Shown here one piece after another: positions 27,639-35,383 of a stretch of 41,273 bases of DNA. The position numbers and the translations under genes are program-made. The first letter of the stretch is position 1. Every line of letters starts with the position of its first letter. Below the pieces are notes generated by a model, which saw nothing but the letters and a program-made list of their open reading frames with translations, did not search any database and was not told the DNA's origin. The stretch is from Phycisphaerae bacterium (GTDB lineage: Bacteria > Planctomycetota > Phycisphaerae > SM23-33). The stretch is from the NCBI GenBank assembly GCA_016931655.1, contig JAFGEJ010000173.1:1-41273 (forward strand), read 5' to 3'.

Positions 27639-28244
27639 TCAATTCAGCGCCTTGGTGAGCTGCTCGCGAATGTTCGGCGGCATGTTCTGCATCGCTTTTT
27701 CACGAACCTCAGGCGGTAATGTCTTAAAATGTTCAATCATCTGCGGCGTCAGTGTAAATTCGGGCGGCGGGCCGGAAGGCCTTGCTCCCGGCGGGCCGGC
27801 CATGCCTCTCGGCGACGGGCCGGGCGAGCCCGGACCGCCCGCGAAGACCTGGACTTTTTGTGTTTTCCCCTGAACGTCCAGCTCGACCCAATCCGGGCCG
27901 ATCTTCGTGATCTTCGCGCCGTTGTAGTCGTCCCCGACCTTCAAAGCCGAGCCGTTCTCAAAAAACGCCCACTCGCCCAGCACGCCCACCAGCTTGGCGG
28001 AGAAGGGCTTCTTCGGGCCGGTGAAGAGATTCCTTTCGCTCAGGAATTTCTCCCGCGAATCGCCTTTCTTCGCTGAGTCCGGCGTGGCGGAAGAATTCTG
28101 TTGAAACCGGTCCAACAGCTTCCGGGCCTCGCCTACCGGTTCGTTTCCGCGCAGCAACGACGCGAGGCAGAGGATCGTCATCCATCCCGCCAGGACCAGC
28201 AAGGCTCGCAAGGCCGTTCGAATTGTGCGTTCGTTTCGCGTCAT
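27639..28244 (-). CDS. GspC-like inner-membrane T2SS component
   Basis: A 201-residue protein: a short cytosolic N-terminus, one membrane helix (ALRALLVLAGWMTILCLASLL), a linker, then a small beta domain (FTGPKKPFSAKLVGVLGEWAFFENG...VGDDYNGAKITKIGPDWVELDVQGK) that resembles the homology region of GspC. That region links the secretin to the inner-membrane platform. The C-terminus is Pro/Gly-rich with a terminal helical part and has no PDZ domain. The start at 28244 overlaps the preceding gene by ATGA. The frame stays open further upstream, but only inside the GspM-like gene. Position next to gspD supports the role. Confidence 0.75.
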   Translation of the reverse strand: MTRNERTIRTALRALLVLAGWMTILCLASLLRGNEPVGEARKLLDRFQQNSSATPDSAKKGDSREKFLSERNLFTGPKKPFSAKLVGVLGEWAFFENGSALKVGDDYNGAKITKIGPDWVELDVQGKTQKVQVFAGGPGSPGPSPRGMAGPPGARPSGPPPEFTLTPQMIEHFKTLPPEVREKAMQNMPPNIREQLTKALN

Positions 28245-28828
28245 GGGGTGTCGGGCTTCTTCGTTTCCGCCAGCGTCGCCAGTACCAGGGTCACGTCCAG
28301 TTGGCCGGGCTGCTTTTCGTTGTTGGAGATATTCATGCTCTGCACAATCATCAGGCTCTTGGCCTGGGACATCCGGCTGAGGCACTTGGCCAGTTGGGGC
28401 AACTGGCACTGCCCTCGCACCTGCAACGTCACCAGGCTGACGTTGGGAATTTCCCGCAACGGCCTGGCCCGCTGGGGTTGATAATCCGTCAGGCGGACTC
28501 CGCCGCCCTGGAAGGTGTCCTGCGCGGACTGGAGAAGGTCCATTCGCGCCGTCTGCACGTCGGACAGCGGCTGGCGGATCGCCGGCCCGTATACCCGCGA
28601 CAGCCGTTCCCGCTGGCCCAGCACGCGACGCAGCGAACGATTCAGTTTTGTCAACTCCTCGCCGTATGCCTCGCTCCGATCGCGGGCGGAGGACCAACTG
28701 TCCACGAACGGAATCACGGTCAGGCGGAGCAGGACAATCGCGCCCAGGGCCGCGGCGCCCAGGAACAGGGCGCGTCGATCTCGCGCGGAAAGGTTTATAT
28801 TTTTAATACTTTTAATATTCATATTCAT
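28241..28828 (-). CDS. GspM/PilO-like T2SS platform protein
   Basis: A 195-residue bitopic protein: a short basic N-terminus, one membrane helix (ALFLGAAALGAIVLLRLTVIPFV), a coiled-coil-like stretch (~45-105), and a C-terminal ferredoxin-like domain with VSLVTLQVRGQCQLPQLAKCL and QLDVTLVLATL. This is the layout of GspM and PilO, which pair with GspL/PilN in the inner-membrane platform. Its ATG follows GGAGG and overlaps the upstream stop (ATGA); its own stop overlaps the GspC-like start. Confidence 0.75.
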   Translation of the reverse strand: MNMNIKSIKNINLSARDRRALFLGAAALGAIVLLRLTVIPFVDSWSSARDRSEAYGEELTKLNRSLRRVLGQRERLSRVYGPAIRQPLSDVQTARMDLLQSAQDTFQGGGVRLTDYQPQRARPLREIPNVSLVTLQVRGQCQLPQLAKCLSRMSQAKSLMIVQSMNISNNEKQPGQLDVTLVLATLAETKKPDTP

Positions 28829-30435
28829 GCCCCACCTCCCGTCGGCCGGCTGGCGGGCTGAGACTCCGGTGAAACCGCCGGCTGCGTCGTCGGCGCCGTA
28901 GCCGGTGGGGGCGTAGTGCTTGGCTGGCTCGCGGGTCGGGTTGATGCGCCGGCGCCGGCGAATTGCCGGAAGACCAGATCGATTTCAAACCGGAATTTGT
29001 CGTTGTCAGGCCGGGCGCGGCGGAGTTCCACCTGCCCCAGTTCCGTAAGTTTCTGGAGAAAGTCCTGACATTCCTTTTCGTTGGCCAGCGTGCCCTGGAG
29101 AGTGACCTGCCCGCTTCGCGCATAACTCATCGAAGTGACGATGATCGATTCGCTCGCCGCCCGCGTGATCCGTTCGAGCACGTCCAGAGGCGCGGGCGCA
29201 CCGGTTTCCAGAAACGCTCCGACCGCCGACTGGCGAACCAGGCCGCCCTGGTGATACGTGTCGCGGTACACGGCGTGCACCATTTCTTCCCGCCGCGACG
29301 CCTCGTGCAGATCCAGGGCGTACAGCGTTGCCACGCTCGCCAGCAGCCAGGCGACCGCCCCGGCCCAATGCCGGCGGTTCTGCTTCAAGCCGGCGGGCTT
29401 CTCCTCTTTTGCGCGGGCCAGGCGAATCATGGAGGCCGGGTCCCGCATCTCGCCCAGGGCGGCCCCAACGAGAGTCCCGATCGTATCGAACGAAAGTCCT
29501 TCCTCCAAGCGCAGCGTCGCGGGCGCCGGAGCAACGTCGGCTGGGATGTTCAGCGCCTTGGATACCCGCGCCGCGACGCCCGCAGAGCGACTCGCCCTGC
29601 CGAAGAGCACACATCGCTTCGGACGTGCCTTCGGGGGCATTTCGGCGAGGCAGTCGTGATACGCCTCCGGCAAGCCGCCGGCCCAGGCGAGAATCGCCTC
29701 TTCCAGAGCCTTCGCCGCAGCCGGGTCGTTCCGCTCCGCAGCCTGGAGTTTCCGGCGCTCCGCCTCTTGGCAGGATACACCCAGCGATTTGGCGATGTGC
29801 TCCGTCCAGGCGTCGCCGCCGGCGTCGGCTACCGCGCATCGCCATATCCGCCCGTCGCATATCGTCGCCAGGGCGGTGCTGCGCGCGCCGACGTCCATCA
29901 GCAGGACCGGCTCGGCCGCGTCGAACCATTCCGTCCATGCGTTCGCCAGCGCCGGCAGGGACGGCGTGACGTCCGCTCCGCCCTTTCGCCATCGCTCACA
30001 AACGCCCGAAATCGCCGCCAGCGCGTCGCGTCGCGTCGCGCAGAGCAGCACGCGCTGCAAATCCGTTTCACGCGGATCGGACAGCGTTTTCCAGGCGGCG
30101 GTGAATTTTTCCGCCTGTGTCGGCAGGAGCATTTCCAGTTGACTGCGAACCATTTTTTCCAGCGTCGCGTCGTCGGCCTGGGGAAGCCGAATCGTGCGAT
30201 AAAGCACCAGGTCGTTTCCCAGGCACGCCGCCAGGGGAGCGGAGACGTCCTCCGCGGGCAGTTGCCCCGCCGCGGAGGCCAGGTCCGGGGCAGCCGTCCA
30301 TCGCGCCGGCAAGGGCGCCTCGGCGTATCGATCCGCGCGAAAGCCATCCGCCGTTCGCGTCAGACGAATCCGCCGAACGGCGGAACCGCCGAACTCCAAC
30401 GCCCAGGCAACAGTATGGGTGTTCGTTTCGTTCAT
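28825..30435 (-). CDS. GspL-like protein: PilM-type actin-like domain joined to a PilN-like part
   Basis: A 536-residue protein. Residues ~1-340 form an actin-like ATPase-fold domain as in PilM and cytosolic GspL (WALEFGGSAVRRIRL opening, LLMDVGARSTALATI phosphate-loop-like segment, CVLFGRASRSAGVA). A membrane helix (WAGAVAWLLASVATLYALDL, ~360-380) leads to a PilN-like periplasmic domain (LDVLERITRAASESIIVTSMSY...VTLQGTLANEKECQDFLQKL). A Thr/Pro/Ser-rich tail ends it. It should link the GspE ATPase to the platform. The ATG at 30435 overlaps the gspK stop (ATGA). Confidence 0.82.
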   Translation of the reverse strand: MNETNTHTVAWALEFGGSAVRRIRLTRTADGFRADRYAEAPLPARWTAAPDLASAAGQLPAEDVSAPLAACLGNDLVLYRTIRLPQADDATLEKMVRSQLEMLLPTQAEKFTAAWKTLSDPRETDLQRVLLCATRRDALAAISGVCERWRKGGADVTPSLPALANAWTEWFDAAEPVLLMDVGARSTALATICDGRIWRCAVADAGGDAWTEHIAKSLGVSCQEAERRKLQAAERNDPAAAKALEEAILAWAGGLPEAYHDCLAEMPPKARPKRCVLFGRASRSAGVAARVSKALNIPADVAPAPATLRLEEGLSFDTIGTLVGAALGEMRDPASMIRLARAKEEKPAGLKQNRRHWAGAVAWLLASVATLYALDLHEASRREEMVHAVYRDTYHQGGLVRQSAVGAFLETGAPAPLDVLERITRAASESIIVTSMSYARSGQVTLQGTLANEKECQDFLQKLTELGQVELRRARPDNDKFRFEIDLVFRQFAGAGASTRPASQPSTTPPPATAPTTQPAVSPESQPASRPTGGGA

Positions 30436-31883
30436 TCGCTTTGATACCAATACAAAACGCTCGCCGGTTCCGTGCCGCGGTCCACCACGGCAAGAATCTC
30501 CCGGCGAATGCCGTGCGACGTGACGGCGCTGCTTCGGACCTCAAAAACGCTGCTGCGCACCGTGAGGGATTCCGCGACGGCCTTGAACTGCTCTTCGGAA
30601 AGAATTTCGTCCGTCAGCAGTTCGCCGACGCTCTCGAACGGCCCCTTTCCGCCGATCTGCCGGCGGAGAATCGCCTCGACCTCCGCCGAGGTGAGCTTCG
30701 GCAGCGCACGGAGCACTTCCCCAGAGGCGGTGTTGACGTTGATCCTGCCGGGCAGGCGTTCGTCGTCCGTCAGCGTCAGTTCGTCCCAGTGTTCCGCCAG
30801 CCATTTCAGCGTGATCTCGTTGAGCTTGTCCGAATCCTGCCGGTTGTCGTCTTGCTGCTTGCCTTTCATGCCGACGAGTTCCATCCGATTGTTGAATCGT
30901 TGCGCCTGATTTTTCGACGCATTCTTTTGGCTACCGCCGCTTTGCTGGTTGGCTTTGTGTTGTGTAATCGCCTCCGCGAGGGCGTCGGTGAAGTTGAACT
31001 TCTCCTTGAGCGCATCCTTGTCAGCGGTGTTGAAGTTCACGCGTTTTTCGCCCACGGCTGTGAGATTCCGCTCGAAGGAATACACGGTGCACAGCCCTTT
31101 CATGCCGCGCAGCAGCTTTCCGTCGGCGTCGTCCGGCGGCAGAGAAGCCATGCCGTCGTCTTCGCATTCGTCCAGCACGCCGTTGCCGTTGGCGTCCTCG
31201 CCGTCGAGCACCTCCGAATCCATGCCCTTGACCAGGCCCAGCTCGCCGACGGTTTGAAGTTCGCCGTCGCGGATTTCGTAAGGATAGGGCAGGCCCTGGT
31301 AATACGCCCCCTCGGCCCCGCCGGGCGTGACCTGCGAGTCACCGTCGCGCCAGTCCATCAGGGCATCCACCTGCCAGTCCGCCAGGTCGCAGAGGCTTTT
31401 AAGTTCCTCGCGCCCCGCGGTGTTGAGGTTGAGTTTCCCGTTGTGATCCGACAGGCCGAACCGGACCCTCCGCGGAGAGGCCTCCGGGCCGGGCGGCGCG
31501 AGGACGGAAAATTCCCCGCGAAGCAGTTCGACCCGCTGGAAGGAAAGTTTGTCGGAGTACCAGAAGTCCAGCGTGTCGTCCACGGCTGTATCGTCGTCGT
31601 CCAGGATCGCGACGGCCTGCTCCACGCCCGCCCGCGCCAGCCAATGCGCCCGCACGGATTCCAGTTCGTTAAACGCCGTCGCCAGGTTCACGCGCCCGGC
31701 CTTGCGCACGCCCAGCAGGATCAGGCCCGCCAGTATCACCACCCACATCACCGCCACAAGCGCAAAGGCGCCGTCGTGTCGCGGACATCTTGTCCGCGTG
31801 TGTCGAGGGCATCCTGCCCTCGAATATTTCTCTCTTTCGCGGTCAAGATGACCGCGACACATTTTCGCGCCGAGGCGAATCAT
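30432..31883 (-). CDS. gspK: minor pseudopilin GspK-like
   Basis: A 483-residue protein. The prepilin signal is DGAFALVAVMWVVILAGLILLGV, cut after Gly38. The body has repeated helix-hairpin-helix-like motifs (LNLNTAGREELKSL, VNFNTADKDALKEKF, INVNTASGEVLRALPKLTSAEVEAIL) typical of GspK, the tip of the pseudopilus. The start overlaps the gspJ stop (ATGA). The 38-residue leader is unusually long because a triple hairpin repeat (31776-31860) is read in-frame within it. Since the leader is removed, the mature protein should be unaffected. No other start codon lies between the repeat and the signal helix. Confidence 0.88.
   Translation of the reverse strand: MIRLGAKMCRGHLDREREKYSRAGCPRHTRTRCPRHDGAFALVAVMWVVILAGLILLGVRKAGRVNLATAFNELESVRAHWLARAGVEQAVAILDDDDTAVDDTLDFWYSDKLSFQRVELLRGEFSVLAPPGPEASPRRVRFGLSDHNGKLNLNTAGREELKSLCDLADWQVDALMDWRDGDSQVTPGGAEGAYYQGLPYPYEIRDGELQTVGELGLVKGMDSEVLDGEDANGNGVLDECEDDGMASLPPDDADGKLLRGMKGLCTVYSFERNLTAVGEKRVNFNTADKDALKEKFNFTDALAEAITQHKANQQSGGSQKNASKNQAQRFNNRMELVGMKGKQQDDNRQDSDKLNEITLKWLAEHWDELTLTDDERLPGRINVNTASGEVLRALPKLTSAEVEAILRRQIGGKGPFESVGELLTDEILSEEQFKAVAESLTVRSSVFEVRSSAVTSHGIRREILAVVDRGTEPASVLYWYQSE
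31776..31860. repeat. triple hairpin repeat inside the gspK leader
   Basis: Outer perfect arms GTGTCGCGG and CCGCGACAC enclose three small hairpins, each of the form NNNCA-xxx-TGNNN: CGGACA..TGTCCG, CGAGGGCA..TGCCCTCG and CGCGGTCA..TGACCGCG. The same outer arms form the palindrome at 40344-40370. The element resembles REP-type repeats. It is translated as part of gspK, residues ~8-36. Confidence 0.85.
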
Positions 31884-32566
31884 GATTTCCCCTCCCGATT
31901 CTCCGCCTGGGTTTCCGCCTGGGGTTCAGGCGGAGCGGGCATGCGGGGGAAATTCACCACGCGCTGGACGGCCCAGGTCGCCCGTGCGTCCCGCGGATCG
32001 ACCGCCAGCAGGGAGATGCGAATCGCCGTCGGCCAGCCGTCCGTCTCAGAGGACCATTCGGGTCGCCACGTTCTGCCGTCGAAATACGCCAGTTCCATAG
32101 CCGCGATATTTTCCGCGATGCACTGCACCACGCCGCCGCCGTCGGGTTCTTCGTTGCGGGTCGGGTCCAGCCGTCGCATGAGCATCGGCGGGCGGTCCGC
32201 ACCGCCCGACTGAAGGAAAAATTCGCATTCCTTCACGTCCGATTCCGGCTGATCGCGGCGAACCGCCAGCGGCGTGATCGTCAGGAACTTCACGCGATCC
32301 GCCGGCAGGGCGTCCGACTCGGCGTCGAGGCCTTCGAAGGTCTTGTTTTTATCCTCGCCGCGGCAGGCGTTGCGCAGGGCGGTGGACATGGTTTCGATCG
32401 CGGCGCGCGTTTCCTGCTGCAAGCCCGTCTGACGCTCCACCCGCCGGCGCGTCTGGTCCGTGCTGCGCAGCATCGCGACGGTGGAAACGGCGATCATGAC
32501 GGTCACCATGACCGCCAGGAGCAGTTCCACCAGCGTAAAGGCGCGTTGTCGCGTTCGTTTCGTCAC
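31880..32566 (-). CDS. gspJ: minor pseudopilin GspJ-like
   Basis: A 228-residue prepilin-like protein. From the GTG start the leader is short (VTKRTRQR), followed by AFTLVELLLAVMVTVMIAVSTVAML; the residue before the cleavage site is Arg rather than the usual Gly. The later QTGLQQETRAAIETMSTALRNACRG and LAYFDGRTWRPEW regions fit GspJ. The GTG at 32566 overlaps the gspI stop (GTGA) and follows GGGAGG. A longer open frame upstream overlaps gspI and is not needed. The odd residue before the signal could impair processing or may be tolerated. Confidence 0.83.
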   Translation of the reverse strand: MTKRTRQRAFTLVELLLAVMVTVMIAVSTVAMLRSTDQTRRRVERQTGLQQETRAAIETMSTALRNACRGEDKNKTFEGLDAESDALPADRVKFLTITPLAVRRDQPESDVKECEFFLQSGGADRPPMLMRRLDPTRNEEPDGGGVVQCIAENIAAMELAYFDGRTWRPEWSSETDGWPTAIRISLLAVDPRDARATWAVQRVVNFPRMPAPPEPQAETQAENREGKS

Positions 32567-32994
32567 ACGTCCTCCCAGCTCAGGCCCGATTTGTCCTGAC
32601 TCGGCGGATCGAACAGCAGCGTTTGGGCTTCGACGACCTGCTTTTGCCCGGCGGGGTTCGGCCAGGCGATTCGCACGGTCACTTCGTACAGCCAGCCTTC
32701 CGTCGCGAGAAGTTCGATCTGGCTTTCCCACTCGAACCGTTCGCGCGGCGGATCGAACTGTCCCGCCAGCGGCCCCTCCGCCGAGACGTTGCCCGGACCG
32801 ATCAGGTCGATCTTTGTCATCACGCGGTCCAGAAGCTCCGCCGCCTGCTGATAGTCCCTCGCCGTCTGCAGCGAGCGCAGCGACTGGCGAACGCCCAGGC
32901 TCAGCGCCGCGGCGGCCAGGGCCAAAATCATCCCCGCCGCCAGCACTTCCACCAGCGTAAAGCCGCAGCCAGATTGTCGTCGTTTTCTACGCAT
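32563..32994 (-). CDS. gspI: minor pseudopilin GspI-like
   Basis: A 143-residue protein with leader MRRKRRQSGC-G and FTLVEVLAAGMILALAAAALSLGV. The later QSLRSLQTARDYQQAAELLDRVMTKIDL matches the helical spine and small head of GspI, which starts the pseudopilus tip with GspJ and GspK. Length is near the family norm (~120-140). The ATG at 32994 overlaps the gspH end by 8 bp (ATGCGTAG). Confidence 0.85.
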   Translation of the reverse strand: MRRKRRQSGCGFTLVEVLAAGMILALAAAALSLGVRQSLRSLQTARDYQQAAELLDRVMTKIDLIGPGNVSAEGPLAGQFDPPRERFEWESQIELLATEGWLYEVTVRIAWPNPAGQKQVVEAQTLLFDPPSQDKSGLSWEDV

Positions 32995-33547
32995 CCAGGT
33001 CCAATTGATCGTCAGGTAACTGTTCCACGGCGCCTTCGACCATCCGGCAGCGGCCTCGCGAGGGGAACACCAACACCGAACAGGTTCCGCGCCCGTCGGT
33101 GATCTGAACGACGGCGGCGTCCGATCGGCCGGAGGGATAAAACGCGATGCTCTGATCCGAAATCTCGCCGTCTTCCCGCGGAAGCGAAGGTTCGACGCGA
33201 ATGTCCGCGAAGTGCAGGCCCGACTCCAGGCGGTCGGCCTTTCCCGGCCCGCCCTGAATCGGCTCAAAATGGTCCGGGCGATCTTCGGGGTCCGCCTGAT
33301 ACACCAGTTGAAACTGACCCGTTTGGGGATCGAGTACCAGCCGGCAGTCGCAGCGACGGGTCGCGGCGAAATCGCGGGCGTACTGCGCCGCCACCTGCAC
33401 CCGCCTGGCCGCGGCGCGCAGGGACGCCGTCCGTCCCGCGCCCCACAGGCGCGGCGCGATCATCCCCGCCAGCACCGCCACGAGCACGACCACCACGATC
33501 AGCTCGACGAGGGTGAAGGCTTTTTGTCTATTGCCAATTGACCACAT
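32987..33547 (-). CDS. gspH: minor pseudopilin GspH/FimT-like
   Basis: A 186-residue prepilin: leader MWSIGNRQK, then AFTLVELIVVVVLVAVLAGMIAPRLW. The beta-rich head has SLRAAARRVQVAAQYARDFAATRRCDCRLVLD and ends with GTCSVLVFPSRGRCRM, as in the GspH/FimT family. The residue before the cleavage site is Lys rather than Gly, as with Arg in gspJ. It overlaps the end of gspG by 20 bp and terminates in TAG. Confidence 0.85.
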   Translation of the reverse strand: MWSIGNRQKAFTLVELIVVVVLVAVLAGMIAPRLWGAGRTASLRAAARRVQVAAQYARDFAATRRCDCRLVLDPQTGQFQLVYQADPEDRPDHFEPIQGGPGKADRLESGLHFADIRVEPSLPREDGEISDQSIAFYPSGRSDAAVVQITDGRGTCSVLVFPSRGRCRMVEGAVEQLPDDQLDLDA

Positions 33548-33983
33548 CCGCGTTTTCCTTCTCGCCGCCGACCTGTCCGTCCGCGCCGAGGCTTTGCAGA
33601 TCGTACGGGCCGTGCTCGCCGGGCTGCCGGTAGAGGAACTCCCGGCCCCACGGGTCCAGCAGGTCCTTGGGACGAAGGGACGGGGGGTTCCAGGTTTCTT
33701 CCGGGATGTCGGAAGGCCGATTCACCAACTCGTCCAGGCTCACGGGCAGCCGGCCGTAGTCGTAGCTGAACATATCGACGGCCTTTTCGATCTCGGCAAG
33801 CTTCTGCCTGGCGACGCTCTGCTTCGCCCCGCCGACCCGGCCGAAAAACCGGGGCAGAATCAAACCCGCCAGGGCGGCGATGATGATGACCACCACGATG
33901 ATTTCCACCATCGTGAACGCGCCCCGCCTGTGTGCCGGGTGGCACGGGCTTGAAGCCCGTGTAGTATTGCGTATCGTATTCAT
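33528..33983 (-). CDS. gspG: major pseudopilin GspG
   Basis: A 151-residue protein, the usual GspG length. The signal is RRG-AFTMVEIIVVVIIIAALAGLILPRFFG and the head has LAEIEKAVDMFSYDYGRLP, DLLDPWGREFLYRQPGEHGPYDLQSLGADG, the calcium-site region characteristic of GspG. It forms the shaft of the pseudopilus. The 21-residue leader is longer than normal because a 19-bp hairpin repeat is translated within it. The ATG at 33983 follows AAAGGGA, 17 bp after the true gspF terminator at 34001. Confidence 0.93.
   Translation of the reverse strand: MNTIRNTTRASSPCHPAHRRGAFTMVEIIVVVIIIAALAGLILPRFFGRVGGAKQSVARQKLAEIEKAVDMFSYDYGRLPVSLDELVNRPSDIPEETWNPPSLRPKDLLDPWGREFLYRQPGEHGPYDLQSLGADGQVGGEKENADVVNWQ
33943..33961. 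repeat. hairpin repeat inside the gspG leader
   Basis: CACGGGCTT and AAGCCCGTG are perfect 9-bp arms around one base. The extended form GGGTGGCACGGGCTT looks like a dispersed repeat rather than coding sequence. It is read through as residues ~7-15 of the gspG leader. Confidence 0.75.
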
Positions 33984-34000
33984 GGCGTCCCTTTCGTTAT

Positions 34001-34138
34001 CTACATTCCGGGCAGTGCGGTCTCGGCCTCGATAATCGGCAGCAGCACCGCCGCCAGGATAAACACCACCACCAGCGCCAGGGCGACGATGAAGACCGCC
34101 GGTAAGATCGTCATCACGCGCTGAATCGCCGCAGCCGT
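34001..34138 (-). pseudogene. 3' end of gspF separated by an in-frame TAG
   Basis: Directly after the TAG at 34141-34139 the same frame continues for 45 codons: TAAAIQRVMTILPAVFIVA, LALVVVFILAAVLLPIIEA, then ETALPGM and a TAG at 34003-34001. This is the third membrane helix and normal C-terminus of GspF. No start codon or ribosome site of its own is apparent. Confidence 0.88.
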
Positions 34139-35242
34139 CTACTTCTCGTAGGAATCGGCGGTCTGCAGCAGCAATTCGTCCAGCCGGCCGGTCCGTTCGC
34201 CCATGGCGATCACCTGAATCAGCAGCGGCGGAAATTCGCCCGTCTCGCGCAGGGGTTCGGCGATGGACTGCCCCTGCTTGATGTCCGCGGCCACCTTGTC
34301 CACCTTCCGGGCCAGGACTTCGTTTCCGAGCGTACCTCGCAACACCTGAAGCGCTTCGAGGATCTGAATGCCCGACTGGCTGAGCGTTCCGAGTGTGCGG
34401 GCGAAGCGTCCCACGGCAATTCGCCGCAGGGCCGTGCCCAGCACCGGAACGCGAAGTTTGAACTTATCGAGGGCCAATCGTCCCGCGGGGCGCTTCCGCC
34501 AGGCGGCAAAGCCCCAGCCGGCTGCGATCAGCACCAGCACCACCAGCCAGCCATAGGATTGCAGGAAACCGCTCAACCACAGAAGCATTCGCGTGGGCAT
34601 CGGCAGCGAGGCGCTTCCCAGGCCTTCCGTCAGCGTGCCCATGACCCGCGGCAGGATCACGGTGATGATCACCACCACCGACACCGCCGCCAGGCCCAGC
34701 ACGAAAATCGGGTACGTCGCAGCCGAGCGGACCTTTTCACGCACGTCCAGATCGTGCTCGGCGAAGTCCGCCAGGTGTCGCATCACCTGATCGAGCACGC
34801 CGGCGGTTTCGCCCACGCGCACCATGCTCACGTCCAGAGCGGAGAAATCCCGCTCGTGGGCCGCCATCGCGTCGGAGAGCGATTCGCCCGCCTGCACGCG
34901 CCGGGCCAGGTCGTTCAGGAGCGTTTTGAGCGCTTCGCTGTCGGCCTGTTCGTGCACCACGCGCAGGGCCGACAGCAGCGGAAGCCCGGCCTGCAGGGCC
35001 GTGGCGATCTGCCGGAGCATCGCGGACCGTGCCCGACGCGGCACGCGCCGACGACGAAGAAAAGAAAGCGACATACCTCCGCCGGCCGACGCGGAAGAAG
35101 CCTCGGCCTTCGCCTGGAGGTCCGTCACAAAGATCTTTCGGGCCGCCAGAAGCGCAATGGCATCGCCGCGATTGGGCGCTTCCATTTCGCCCGTGACCGC
35201 TTGGCCGGCTTCGTCCACCGCGTTGTAACTGAAATTTGCCAT
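34139..35242 (-). CDS. gspF: inner-membrane platform protein GspF, truncated by an in-frame TAG
   Basis: 367 residues to the TAG; with the downstream part it would be 413, normal for GspF. Both GspF repeats are present: LRQIATALQAGLPLLSAL...SLSDAMAAHERDFSALDVSMVRVGETAGVLD and FARTLGTLSQSGIQILEALQVL...PLLIQVIAMGERTGRLDELL. Two membrane helices are retained (YPIFVLGLAAVSVVVIITVIL and WLVVLVLIAAGWGFAAW). The stop falls at SYEK-TAG-TAAAIQRV and removes the third helix. A single C-to-T change of CAG (Gln) would explain it. The gene may be inactive, partly active, read through, or the TAG may be an assembly error. The ACCACAGAG repeat ends just before its start codon. Confidence 0.85.
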   Translation of the reverse strand: MANFSYNAVDEAGQAVTGEMEAPNRGDAIALLAARKIFVTDLQAKAEASSASAGGGMSLSFLRRRRVPRRARSAMLRQIATALQAGLPLLSALRVVHEQADSEALKTLLNDLARRVQAGESLSDAMAAHERDFSALDVSMVRVGETAGVLDQVMRHLADFAEHDLDVREKVRSAATYPIFVLGLAAVSVVVIITVILPRVMGTLTEGLGSASLPMPTRMLLWLSGFLQSYGWLVVLVLIAAGWGFAAWRKRPAGRLALDKFKLRVPVLGTALRRIAVGRFARTLGTLSQSGIQILEALQVLRGTLGNEVLARKVDKVAADIKQGQSIAEPLRETGEFPPLLIQVIAMGERTGRLDELLLQTADSYEK

Positions 35243-35248
35243 AGATTT

Positions 35249-35374
35249 CTACCACAGAGACTCAGAGATCACAGAGAAGAATTCAGGAGGACAGTAGCTA
35301 AACGTTTCAATATGTAGCTTCCATCTTCTTGCTTCCGCATTTCTTCTCTGAGTCCTCTGTGCCTCTGTGGTCAA
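35249..35374. repeat. ACCACAGAG inverted-repeat element, copy 2, between gspE and gspF
   Basis: The left end has CTACCACAGAGACTCAGAG and the right end CTCTGTGCCTCTGTGGTCAA, inverted relative to each other, with ~65 bp of different sequence between. It matches copy 1 at 20718-20810 in its arms only. It fills almost all of the 141-bp gspE-gspF gap; the other operon junctions are overlaps or a few bases. Confidence 0.85.
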
Positions 35375-35383
35375 TTTTCTTTA

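Noticed and set aside
24350-27658. A 1102-codon plus-strand frame opposite gspD, and a 932-codon minus-strand frame (3701-6499) opposite the mannosidase
   Set aside because: Both mirror strongly supported genes. They have no start signals and show no family resemblance.
34139-34141. Amber recoding (for example pyrrolysine) as the explanation for the TAG in gspF
   Set aside because: TAG ends at least five intact genes in this window, so it is a normal stop here. GspF has no known pyrrolysine.
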